Shown here in pieces: positions 1 to 9,200 of a stretch of 64,000 nucleotides of DNA. Every line of letters begins with the position of its first letter. The first letter of the stretch is position 1. Location of the stretch: positions 575,974-639,973 of the forward strand of contig CH002721.1 in NCBI GenBank assembly GCA_000149265.1, given 5' to 3'. The position numbers and the translations under genes were made by a program. The stretch comes from Ciona savignyi. Its lineage: Eukaryota; Chordata; Ascidiacea; Phlebobranchia; Cionidae. The notes beneath the pieces were generated by a model, which saw only the letters and a list, made by a program, of their open reading frames with translations, was not told the origin of the DNA and did no database searches.

Positions 1-24
1 TTTAATATTAAAAAAGATATTAAC

Positions 25-120
25 CTGGTAAAACAATCCTTTTAAATAGAACTCCACTCCGAGAGTTGGTTCATATGATTTGCTGAATTGATCTTGCGAG
101 TATCTTGTAACAGTCGATGT
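25..120 (-). CDS. RAB28: Rab28-like exon 2 (switch I region)
   Basis: 32 codons between a pyrimidine-rich CAG acceptor (121-122) and a GTTAAT donor (19-24), both phase 0. It begins TS, completing GKTS, and runs through FSKSYEPTLGVEFYL, which aligns with the Rab28 segment between helix 1 and strand 2. It is too short for the usual ORF length cut-off and was found by looking for the continuation of exon 1. Confidence 0.75.
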
Positions 121-1319
121 CTGGAGAATAAAACTAATCAGGTATTCAGTTGTTATAAAAATCATATTTTCGAATCACACAAGTTTAAGTTTAAGTGTTT
201 TTTTAAATTTATGCTTACATCACAATTAGACAAACAACAACACTAAAATTAAGATTATGACATTAGAGTTACTTTTAAACATGGGGTTGAAGTTAGGGTT
301 AGTTCTTGGGTTGAGATTGCTGTTAAGGGGAGGGTTTAAATTATTTTTCGTAATTTTAGTGAGCAGTTTCCCTTCTTCCCTCCTTCCCTTTTTCCCTCAT
401 TTTAGTGTTGGCCAATAAATTATGCAGTAATGAAGAGTAATGTAAAGCAAAGGATGCAATGAAAGACCAATCCATTGTGATAATACAATTATGAAGATTT
501 TGATTCTAGTGGCCGCTTAAAATTACATAGAAAATGAGTTTGCCATGATAATGATTATAGATGGGGTTATCCATGTCGGTTGCTGTAACTACTGCCATTT
601 CTCACACACGGGAATAAACACTTTACTTTCTTTTCTGCTTTCTATACTGGTCCACACATATATTGGTTTAAATTGAAACAATTTCATCATAACTATATAA
701 TAATATAGTTAGAAATATACAAAAATATATAGGGTAAAATTAAAAGAAGGGTAAGATAAAGAGTACGAACTGCACACTAAAATTAAGATTATGACATTAG
801 GATTAGGATATATATGTTTATCCCTGTGAATGGAAAAACAAGGGGGTTAACACACGAGCAATCGTCAGATCACCTCGCGGTTACCGGAGCTATTGCAGTG
901 TATTGTGTATGATTCACACGTTCCTTCAATTTAGTAGAACCAATTAATTTGCTGGGTTCAAGCAATGTCTATATAAACAACCTACTAGCTAGCGACCAGT
1001 TTCGAACCTGCAACCTTTCGGTTGAATGTCCAACACACTAATAACTAAACCACCAGACAAACCGCTTGGACAAGACATTACGGTTAGTGTAGCACTGGGA
1101 CTAAAGTTGGCATTAGTTTTGTGGTTGAGATTAGTGTTTGGGGCACGGTTAGAATTATTTTCATAGTTTAAATGAGCAGTTTTCACTTCTTAAATATTGA
1201 CCAATACACAATACATGACCAGTATAAAATCGTCATCTAACCTTTCCACAGCCACCATCACCAAGAACAACAATCTTCAAATGTGTATCGGCAACCTCTT
1301 CGTCTTCGGAGTCTGACAT
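25..1319 (-). CDS. RAB28: Rab28-like small GTPase, 5' part of gene (2 exons, continues off window)
   Basis: Two exons join in phase 0 (1319-1242, then 120-25) into a 58-residue N terminus. Rab GTPases are membrane-associated GTP switches; Rab28 is a divergent member linked to cilia and endosomes. Seen here: an acidic start MSDSEDEE, strand beta-1 LKIVVLG, and a complete P-loop GDGGCGKTS formed across the splice junction. A switch I region (EPTLGVEF) follows, with the threonine expected to hold Mg2+. The acidic MSDSE leader followed by LKIVVLGDG is typical of Rab28. Switch II, the guanine-specificity motifs and the C-terminal prenylation motif would lie beyond coordinate 1. The switch I tail (FYLKGLFYQ) is less conserved, so another divergent Rab is possible. 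Confidence 0.75.
240..410. repeat. Dispersed TTAGGG-like repeat, copy 1
   Basis: Begins near cactaaaattaagattatg and holds degenerate ggttagggtt/ggggttgaag blocks, ending in a pyrimidine tract (ttcccttcttccctcc). Related copies lie at 1065-1215, 1940-2120, 7720-7880 and, in the other orientation, 40795-40870. The shared order (ggggttga..agttagttctggggttgagatta..) shows one family rather than a simple telomeric repeat. No coding capacity seen. Confidence 0.5.
805..1070 (-). mobile_element. tRNA-derived SINE, family A, nearly full length
   Basis: On the minus strand it reads from a tRNA-like head (..gtctggtggttta.., then a B-box-like gcaggttcgaaactgg) into a shared body (gaaggaacgtg, caatagctccggtaacc, gtgatctgacgattgc) and a tail of ttcccattcacagggataaac. 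The same order occurs at 39563-39870 and 60205-60470 (+) and 53053-53332 (-). Confidence 0.75.
1065..1215. repeat. Dispersed TTAGGG-like repeat, copy 2
   Basis: Follows SINE family A directly. It shares ggttgagattagtgtt, gaattattttcatag and gagcagtttt with the copies at 240-410 and 1940-2120. It lies in Rab28 intron 1. Confidence 0.45.
1242..1319 (-). CDS. RAB28: Rab28-like exon 1 (start codon, P-loop first half)
   Basis: 26 codons from ATG at 1319 to AAG, followed by a GTTAGA donor, phase 0. It carries the acidic leader and LKIVVLGDGGCGK. Upstream reading continues open but without resemblance to Rab proteins, so this ATG is the natural start. An inverted-repeat copy with a CRE site begins 86 bp upstream. 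Confidence 0.8.
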
Positions 1320-1404
1320 AGTTCGACTTAAATCAGTCCCAAAACAAACACGAACGCACGTTGTTATGATACTCGCTATAGATACAGTGCACAGGCATCG
1401 ACAC

Positions 1405-1508
1405 GGTAAGCACTTAATGTACATCAAACTGAGGCTACAGCTGATCGACATTTGTGACGTCATACAGTAGCTTATGGGAACTCCTGATGTATTATGGGTA
1501 ATTTTTTT
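1405..1508. repeat. 104 bp inverted repeat, arm A (contains CRE)
   Basis: Reads as the exact reverse complement of 2188-2291, with no mismatch seen over 104 bp. It lies just upstream of the Rab28 start codon and holds the palindromic CRE octamer tgacgtca at 1455-1462. This is either a promoter duplicated in inverted orientation or a short mobile fragment. Confidence 0.9.
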
Positions 1509-1939
1509 CCTAGGAGAGAGTTGTTCATGCGAAACGACAAGTAACTTGTGGAAACACATGGTGTATTGTGGATTATATCTACCGGTATATATCTAGCGCG
1601 CTTCTGTATGAAGATGTTAATACATTTCGAAATGTGATGGGTGCTAAACCAAATGCTGGGTATTCAGTGGTGTGCTTAGTCTATGCACTGCACACACTAT
1701 TTATTCTATGAAACTGCACACACTATTTGCGTGAAAACTAACTCTAAGCCTGAACCCCAACCCTAACGCTAATCTCTACCTGAACACCAATCCTAACCCA
1801 ATCAGTTAACCATGGGGTTATTGTGCATTGGTATTGATATAATACCGGTATTAAATTTGCGGTAGCCTACCTCTAAATACTACAGGATCGCTTGGATTGC
1901 ATGGATCGCTTACTATACTTCGTAATTACAAAAGCCATG

Positions 1940-2120
1940 ATATTAATGTTAGGGTTGGGGTTAAAGTTAGTTCTGGGGTTGAGATTAGTGTTAGGGACAG
2001 GGTGAGAATTACTTTCCATAGCAATCTAAGTGAATCAAGCGCTCCAAGCGATCCCGTAGTATTTAGAGGCACCCTTTAATTTGTGAATTTTCTGGATATT
2101 GATCAAGGAGATGCGGTTTT
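1940..2120. repeat. Dispersed TTAGGG-like repeat, copy 3
   Basis: Has ttagggttggggttaaag, gttctggggttgagatta and gttagggacagggtgag, matching 285-400. It lies between the arms of the 104 bp inverted repeat. Confidence 0.45.
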
Positions 2121-2187
2121 AAAATCATCTTTGCCGATATACAGTTTGAAAAGAAGAGAATCGGCCTAAAAAAAGAAAAAAAGATTT

Positions 2188-2291
2188 AAAAAAATTACCC
2201 ATAATACATCAGGAGTTCCCATAAGCTACTGTATGACGTCACAAATGTCGATCAGCTGTAGCCTCAGTTTGATGTACATTAAGTGCTTACC
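2188..2291. repeat. 104 bp inverted repeat, arm B (contains CRE)
   Basis: Exact inverted copy of 1405-1508, with tgacgtca at 2234-2241. The copies are 679 bp apart. The match stops sharply at both ends: a poly-A run on one side and the cttacc / ggtaag boundary on the other. Confidence 0.9.
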
Positions 2292-2366
2292 CATCGACAC
2301 AGCAATAGAAAACTATAATAAGAAATTAATATAATATTTCTATACCTTAGAATAGTTACTTTAACC

Positions 2367-2402
2367 CATAGAGATACTAATATGTATATTAGTATCTCTA
2401 TG
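2367..2402. repeat. Perfect 17 bp palindrome (hairpin)
   Basis: catagagatactaatat is followed by two bases and its exact reverse complement. It lies 75 bp beyond inverted-repeat arm B. AT-rich palindromes of this kind can extrude as cruciforms or mark small DNA-transposon remnants. No gene is near enough to assign a role. Confidence 0.85.
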
Positions 2403-3380
2403 CTTTAACCTGAGTATGAGAAAACGATGGTATTCAAAACCGTTTATTCTGGTCATTGAGTAGTTTGGTTTTTGGTTTAGTCTATTTTTTTTGCCCCAGT
2501 ATGTAGATACGGAAAACGAATCAAATTACGACACAGGAACAGGAAAATACGGCAAAACGAAAAGTCGTTAAAACACGTCATTAAAAAAGGATATTATTTA
2601 ATAAATATAGCGGACGCGGCCGGCAAACCTAAGCGAAACAACAATAATAAGCAAACAAAATGTAATTAAGACCACAACAATATAAAATCCTAAAAATGAG
2701 CGTGCGGTAGGCCTATTCGTGGCTAGTACTAAGGGGGAGCCAGCTTAAGGAGAAGGTGTGTCTCGAAGGAGTGGACCAGAGGGTAGGATACGCTAAACAT
2801 GTGTTTTAATTAAGCAGCAAAATAGAACTGACAACAACATGTATTTTACACATTTCTCCTTGTCTGGTTGACAGTGAATAAAACTTTGTCGTGTCACTGC
2901 CACCCTAATAAATGATTATATGATAGTTATAGCCGTACAATTAAATTCATTTGATATTCTTGTTGGACATTTGTAAACAGTCGTCTTGCCGAATGGTTAG
3001 AGCACGTGATTTAAATACAGAATTTTATACTTACAAAATTTGGAAAATTTTTCAATTTCAGTAATTAAAAAAGTGGTTACCTTTTTTAACATTTTTGGTA
3101 ATTAAACCAACATTAGACACAATCGAATTCTATTTGGGCACTTAGGTTGGGCGCTATATGATCTTATCGGTTTCTAGGGATTTTCCCGGGGGTATAAACC
3201 ACAATTTTAGGTTTCGACACATCCAGGTCATATAAAGTTAATCTGTCTGAACGTTCATTTCAATTTAAATACTTTTTCAAGACGGTCTCAAAACATAGCG
3301 ATTTACTACTGCATAGCCCTTTAAAAGTCGTTTCAGTAAAAACCAGCCAGTTGTGTCTTTGGTCATGTCACTTGTCAGAA
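2403..3380. other. Intergenic DNA without recognised gene
   Basis: AT-rich sequence between Rab28 and PDZRN. I see no exon of a known family. It holds a short tRNA-like fragment (2977-3015, gccgaatggttagagc) related to SINE family B. Plus-strand AATAAA motifs near 2877 could be chance. Confidence 0.5.
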
Positions 3381-3386
3381 TTTTTG

Positions 3387-3880
3387 GGTTCTACCAAAAT
3401 TAAAGGAACGTCCTAATCATACGCAACACACTATAATAGTTTCGGTAACGTGACCATGAGGGTTCCATGACAACTGAACCCCTTACAACTGAACCCCTTA
3501 CAACTGAACCCTTACAACTGAACCCTTTACAACTGAACCCCTACAATTAAGCCCCTTACAACTCAACTCCTTTTAACTGAACCCCTTTAAACTGAACCCC
3601 TTTATAACTGAACCCATTTCAATTGAACCTCTTTACAACTGAACCCCCTTTTCAGTTAAAAGGGTTCTGTTTAAAGGGGTTCAGTTGTAAAGGGGTTCAG
3701 TTGTAAAGGGTTCAGTTGTAAGGGGTTCAGTTGACTGGTCACCACCATGGGAACGCCCCATTTATAGGTAATTACAACGGTATTTAATGATTGCCCGTGG
3801 CTAACACCACTTGTTTTTTCCCATTCACAGGGGTGAACATGAATACCTATCCTATCCTAATAAAAATCAGTAACCTTTAT
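3387..3880 (+). mobile_element. SINE family A copy split by a palindromic minisatellite
   Basis: SINE body sequence (gggttctacc, aaggaacgt, ataatagtttcggtaacgtg) stops near 3465 and resumes near 3735 (aatgattgcccgtgg, ttttcccattcacaggg, atcctatcctaa). The intervening 3470-3733 is the minisatellite. The head is missing. The tail ends just before a possible polyadenylation signal for the PDZRN gene. Confidence 0.65.
3470..3733. repeat. Palindromic minisatellite (acaactgaacccctt)n
   Basis: About a dozen degenerate copies of a ~15 bp unit, acaactgaacccctt, run to about 3650. The array then continues as the reverse complement (aaggggttcagttgt) for about five copies. The whole tract can fold into one long hairpin. 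A decayed relative lies at 54890-55135. Confidence 0.85.
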
Positions 3881-3881
3881 T
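3876..3881 (-). promoter_or_regulatory. Candidate polyadenylation signal AATAAA, PDZRN gene
   Basis: Nearest AATAAA I found on the minus strand after the PDZRN stop codon, about 730 bp downstream. Its use is inference. Confidence 0.25.
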
Positions 3882-3927
3882 TAATTCTAACTAATGTAAG
3901 CTGACATAATGCTGTAATTTTACTCAC

Positions 3928-4064
3928 TTTCTAGTTGCCTCTGATCCTATAGGATCACATATCACACTTGTATCGTTTTGAACAACATTTCTTATTTGCG
4001 AATCAACACAATACCATACAAGTCCATAAAGCAACAGCAAACAGCTGGTACTTCGATAGAACAT
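3928..4064 (-). CDS. Possible first exon of a secreted or membrane protein
   Basis: From ATG at 4064: 45 codons plus two bases, then a consensus donor (GTGAGT, 3922-3927). The N terminus reads as a signal peptide: MFYRS, then the hydrophobic run CLLLLYGLVWYCV, then a small-residue cleavage site before QIRN. A potential N-glycosylation site (NDT) follows. I found no downstream exon between here and Rab28, and I do not recognise the protein. The hydrophobic core could be chance in AT-rich DNA; the good donor is the main reason to list it. Confidence 0.25.
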
Positions 4065-4612
4065 CTTATAGAAAAGGAAATAGTAAGGAAAATTGTCATT
4101 TGGAGCGCGCAAGAGGAAATAGAAATTTAAAAATTGTACAATGTACGGGTAAAGCTTGGTTTCACTGGGAAAACAATTATAAAATCTTCAAACTATAATG
4201 AAAATATCCAGATTTCTTGCGGTTATAGGATATTGCCAACAAAAAAGTTAAAAATAAATTAGAGGGTAAACGGATTTTGTTTAGGTGCTACGTACACATA
4301 AACAACATAGTGACAACTTATTATAATTGTAATAACGCATGTGTGGGGTCGTCGCACTTACAGTGAGCGAGTTATCCGCACTCACTTGTGCTCTGGAACT
4401 TAACGTATTTGAAAAAAGCGACACTAAAAGTACGTGGGGTCTAAGTCTTAAGCCTGGGGTTCTGCAGTAAAACGGATGTCCATTTTAAGATATGCGGGTT
4501 CAGTTCCTATCCTTCTGGGCAAGTTTCTCTCTCTTTGCCTCCACGTTCGCGTCGTTTCACTTGTGAGAGTTGAATCTCATCTCAGCTTCGCTGGTGCACC
4601 GGCAGTCGCCAT

Positions 4613-6271
4613 TCATATGTACGTGACGCTGAGTAAAGGATTGACAGCGGCTGTACCTGCAGTCTTGTCCCCGTGCGCGAGGATCTCTTGCACGGTCACA
4701 AAACTGTCGAGCAGCATTCTCTTGTGCTTTCGCCTCTCCATCTTCTTATGACTGAGCTCAACGATGTCCCCTTCAGCTGGCACGTTTTCTGTGAGAACTT
4801 CGAGTCGGCAACGTTGCATGAAGTCGCGTCGGCGCTTCTTTTCTCTCGCATGACGAAGATGGCGTTTTCGTTCCTCCCTGGTCCAATGGCGACCGAGTTT
4901 AAGTTCAGTGACGGCGTCGTCATCGGTGGTGACCCCGCATCGCTCAGCGAGCAGTTTCTGTTCTCGGTCTCGAAGCACCTTTTCTCTCACTGGCCGCTTG
5001 GTGATGTAGCGAGTCCCGTCCCGACTCACTCGAACCTTCCATTCCATTCGAACGTCATTACTCGAACCAATTTCACCGGTTCCATCTGTCGTGGCGTCCA
5101 TGTTTGTACCCGTATTGTTCGATCCTTCCGTATAGGACTGCGACCTGGCGATATCGGGTCGCCTACACACCGGCACCGGACTTGCACGCTCAGATTGGCG
5201 ACGTAACTTGCAATTTCGTGACTTGGAAGGGAAATCGTTGCTTCCGGCGCTTTTGCTGAAGCAGTTCGGATCTCGTTGGCGTTTATTTAAAACTCGATTC
5301 GCGTCGGGTAAATCGGTACAAGTGCTGTCACCGGTCGAGTTTCGGAACTGGGAATCCACCAGAGTTTCGCTCTCCGACCTCTCCTTGCTGCTGCTAGCGT
5401 CACCTGCACTTCTGGAGCTGGATCTGTGTCTCGACCGCGCGTCCGAGGAGCAGGACTCGGTGGGGGGATCGTGAGGGTTGCGTCTGTTTTTAGCTACAGC
5501 GGCAGCTGCTTTCCATAACTCCTTCGTGGAGGCGGTAAGCGAGGCCGAAGTGTGGAAGTTTGGTCCTTGCGGGGGGTGTAGAAGCCTCGGCAGGGGGGTG
5601 GGTGGTAGCTTAGGAGGGGCCGTTGATGTAAAGACCGAATTAAACTCGATTCCAGCGTCTTCAAAGCCTTCGGAGTCGCTGTCTTCGGCGTGTGTGAGGT
5701 AACAAGCGGGCGCTTCACCGTCGCTGTTAGCATCGCTGCTCATGTACGACATGGTAGGACCGGAGGGGAAGTGCAACTTTGGTGAGGTTTTCTCGCATTT
5801 GCTCGGCGACAAAGGCGGTGTCATCCCGTCTATGCTGATTCGGGGCTCGCTTGCCGTGCTCGAGCTGCGGAAACTCTCGCCGGTGCTGTACGCGGATGAG
5901 GTGTTGTCGGTTGCACTGCTCGAGCTCCGTTCGGTGGAAACGATGACGTCATCAATATTCGTCGAGTTGGGAAAGGCGGCAGGATGGAAGTTTCGAGAAT
6001 CTTTATCGACTTCGAACTGACGGATTTTCTCCTCGTAGTCTTGCCGGGCGATTTTCACCCACGGACTTACGATGTCGCACATGTCATTTTCATATGCGGG
6101 AGTTTTCAGGTTAGGTTCTTCCCCCAATTCAAGCTGCTGGATCGCGTCACTGAGTCGCTGGAATTCGTTCGACTTCTCCGGAACAATGGATCGTTCCATC
6201 GAACCCTTGGCGGAATCGGTGGAGTGTCCATCGACGGGTTTTTCGGAAGATCGTATCGGACAGTGGTAATC
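4613..6271 (-). CDS. PDZRN: PDZRN last exon: LNX3-homology domain and C-terminal PDZ ligand
   Basis: 552 codons plus TGA (4613-4615), starting after CTATTCCAG. Recognisable blocks in order: a helical [43 protein letters not shown] (vertebrate SSAYNTGESCRS); a long disordered Ser/Pro region; then the LNX3-homology block [40 protein letters not shown] and a basic helix. ELSHKKM follows, and the protein ends LLSVTYI. T at -2 and I at 0 make a class I PDZ ligand. The long disordered part is sequence-divergent but uninterrupted. Confidence 0.95.
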   Translation of the reverse strand, partial: DYHCPIRSSEKPVDGHSTDSAKGSMERSIVPEKSNEFQRLSDAIQQLELGEEPNLKTPAYENDMCDIVSPWVKIARQDYEEKIRQFEVDKDSRNFHPAAFPNSTNIDDVIVSTERSSSSATDNTSSAYSTGESFRSSSTASEPRISIDGMTPPLSPSKCEKTSPKLHFPSGPTMSYMSSDANSDGEAPACYLTHAEDSDSEGFEDAGIEFNSVFTSTAPPKLPPTPLPRLLHPPQGPNFHTSASLTASTKELWKAAAAVAKNRRNPHDPPTESCSSDARSRHRSSSRSAGDASSSKERSESETLVDSQFRNSTGDSTCTDLPDANRVLNKRQRDPNCFSKSAGSNDFPSKSRNCKLRRQSERASPVPVCRRPDIARSQSYTEGSNNTGTNMDATTDGTGEIGSSNDVRMEWKVRVSRDGTRYITKRPVREKVLRDREQKLLAERCGVTTDDDAVTELKLGRHWTREERKRHLRHAREKKRRRDFMQRCRLEVLTENVPAEGDIVELSHKKMERRKHKRMLLDSFVTVQEILAHGDKTAGTAAVNPLLSVTYI

Positions 6272-9200
6272 CTGGAATAGAGTACGAACGTTTAGGCTTT
6301 GGTTCAAACTGGATACTTCATAAAATAAGTTATGAAAACTAAAGGTTTTACATTTGAAAATACCAAAACTGGAATAAGTTCCAAAATAGATTTTAATACT
6401 TAAAAATATGTCATAAAACAGAAGTTCAAACTCGAGTTTAACACTTAAAAATTACTCCCGAAAAAGAGTTTAATACTAGAAAATCTGTTTCGTCGATTCG
6501 CATTCTTACCGTTGGCGTGACGAATGTAAATTCTGTTGCAACTGAATGGGAAGCGGAACTGTTTCTACTTGAGTCCGTTCCGAATCGTCTCGAGTCCTGA
6601 GTGCTCGTTGTGTTGTCGGTGACGCTCTGCAAAATCATCAGTGGTTTAAGCTTGTGCTCATTTGAGCACTTATCTAATGAGTAAACACCCGGTCGAATGG
6701 TTGCCAGTGCGGGTAACGATGGGGAATCTAGAACTTGGTCTTAACAGCCACTGTTTAGCCTTTTAATCGCACGGTTTCCCAGCAACGCAGACGACTTAAC
6801 AGGGGAGAAATACAACAGTCTTCAACAAACGGTGGTAGGTGGTGAGATACGCCGACCAGACGCACATTCCAGCCTGGCTCTTGGCAGGTGAATAAACGGG
6901 GCAAGCGTGGATTACGTCAAACCAGAGTGCGCGATTGCTCTCTTTTTTACAAATTTCGTCGATCGAGTGCGACTTCAAGAGGAAAGATAAACAGGATGTG
7001 CAAGTGTCTATACCATCTAAACTCAATCCAATTCATCTATTATGCATCCATTCTAGTGACGACGGTTAACCGTGCCATGCGGATATATACCGTGTCATTA
7101 TTGGATTAGAAATTACCGCTGTCTTTAATATGGCATTAGATACGCGCAACGAGTTCGGGTGACGTTTATGGGATGAAATTGCTGGATGAGGCTTCCTATT
7201 TACCTCTAATTCCCGCAATATTTTGCAAAATTAAATTCCAGCGACCAATTTAAAAGAGAGACGTAATATATACCGAAGGTGGAATTTAATTCGATCGCAT
7301 TTACTCGAAAATATCGTGGTATTTAACCGCGGATATTGGCAAACAAGGTAATCGGGTTTCTATAAAAAAAACAACATACCTGTGTGCTGCTGCCGTCTGT
7401 TGTCCGGCCTATTCCGCTGTCTTTCTCGTTGGGACTCGAATCGGCGGAACTGTGGGAAGTTCCGCTGTCGGTTGTTCGGGTTGTTGCGGCGAGCTGGAAA
7501 TGAAATGAAGTTTGAAAAATTTGAAGCTTGTCAGTTCCTGGTCGCAATACACGGGGGTGATTGTGGTGGGTAACTAAAAGAAGGGCGATACTAAAGGGAG
7601 GAAAATGGGAACGGACGGAAAGAGAAAATGGGTAACTAAAAGAAGGGCGATACTAAAGGGAGGAAAATGGGAACGGACGGAAAGAGAAAAACTGCTAAGT
7701 TAAACTATAAAAACTTATTTCGCTCATTCCCCTAAATTTAACTCTTGCCCCAAATATAACCTTAAACCCCCTAATCTTTATTTTACTGTCCAGTTTTCCT
7801 TCTTTAAGTTTCATAAGAGAAACGAAATAAGGGAAAGAGGGTTGTCTGAATAGTTTTAGTGAACAGTTTCCCTATTTCACTCCCTTTGGTATTGCCGCAA
7901 TGCGGTTGGACGTGGTTTGGGGCGTCAAAGTAAACTTCGCCAACTTGAGTAGACCTCACACTGCGTCCGCACGAGCAGGCTATGCTCTCATGTGACAAGA
8001 GAACATGACGAAAATCGCTCAGGATTTAATTAGAAAGGGTTAGCGGATTAACCTCAATAAAAACACGATTCGAGACGCATGTTGTTTTGCCCAGCATTGC
8101 CGGATTATGCATCTAACCCGCAACCTGCCACCGCTATGGCCGTGTAAATCGCGAAGGAACGCTTTACATCTCGCCGCTTCGTTACGAACTTAACTGTCGC
8201 AGCAGCGCCGCTACGATCCCATGTTGTTCAAATGCAGTCGATTAATCCCGCTCGACGCCGAGCCTGTTTATTGACGGTGCCCGCCGTCGTGCAGCTTTGA
8301 AGGCGGGGAAGCGGCCTTAAAGTTGTTCCCACTCCATTAGCTTTGTTTTGCTCGCCGCGCGGCTTACTCTGTACGCACGACGAAAGTCGGTGCCAAATAA
8401 ATTGCGCGACCAATTCTCACCGAAAAGCTGTTTTGACGAATCGCGGCATCAACATTGGGATATAGCTGGAAAGCGGGCGAAGTATTGCGCAGTTAACTTA
8501 ATCCTATGTCGCGGAAAGCAGGATTTAGGGCGACTTTGCAGTCACGTTAATTAAGAAGGCGAGTAAGTACCGAATTTAAACGTCGCGTAGAGCCACAAAT
8601 ACGTCATGAATAAATCGACTCGCGGTCGTCCGGCGATCCCGGCTCATCTTTGCAAATTGTCGGATTAGAATTAATAGCACCAACCTTTTGTGACACAATA
8701 GCTGCGTATTCCACACACTCCTCTCTCGTGCGCCGCTCCAGGAAGCGAGGACGCGACTCCTCTGACACCGCGCTCATGACGTCATCGTAGTTGGTGACGT
8801 CACGAAGCACATCGTCATCGTATTCGTTCCAATTTTCGTCGTCCTGCAGCAAAACAAGGAAAGGTTGACGACGGGCGATCGGTGAAAGTTGGGACAACAC
8901 GACGGGTATCCATAACACGAATGACAAGTCGAAAGCTCAGATTAAACCCAAGCGAACTTGGGCTACCACCGATTAAACTAGTAAGTTCGATGTCCTACAG
9001 AGACGAGTAAACAAACCGTACGTCACAACGTCAATCATTCGACAAGATTACAGGATCTTTCAATAAAGCAAGCCAATGCATAACACACGACTATTTCCGT
9101 CAAATTTTGCTGTCCTTGCAGCTTATTACATTATAATCGAACTGACGGGCATCCGAAATTTATATCTGCTTAAAGAAAAGTACGTGGAACTTTCGAACGC

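Larger units (their letters stand above)
6627..8684 (-). other. PDZRN introns around exons 8 and 9, with a 62 bp tandem duplication
   Basis: Non-coding apart from the listed exon. At 7567-7690 a 62 bp unit (tgggtaactaaaagaaggg..) occurs twice in tandem with no difference seen, and 7720-7880 holds a TTAGGG-like dispersed repeat copy. Nothing else is recognised. Confidence 0.7.

Noticed and set aside
4673-6280. Several plus-strand ORFs opposite the PDZRN last exon
   Set aside because: They are antisense shadows of a long conserved minus-strand coding exon.
8604-8684. Extension of the PDZRN acidic exon to its stop at 8604
   Set aside because: A donor at 8684 (GTTGGT) gives the right phase and the conserved boundary. 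The extension would end the protein before the conserved EKDSGIGRT and LNX3-homology parts.
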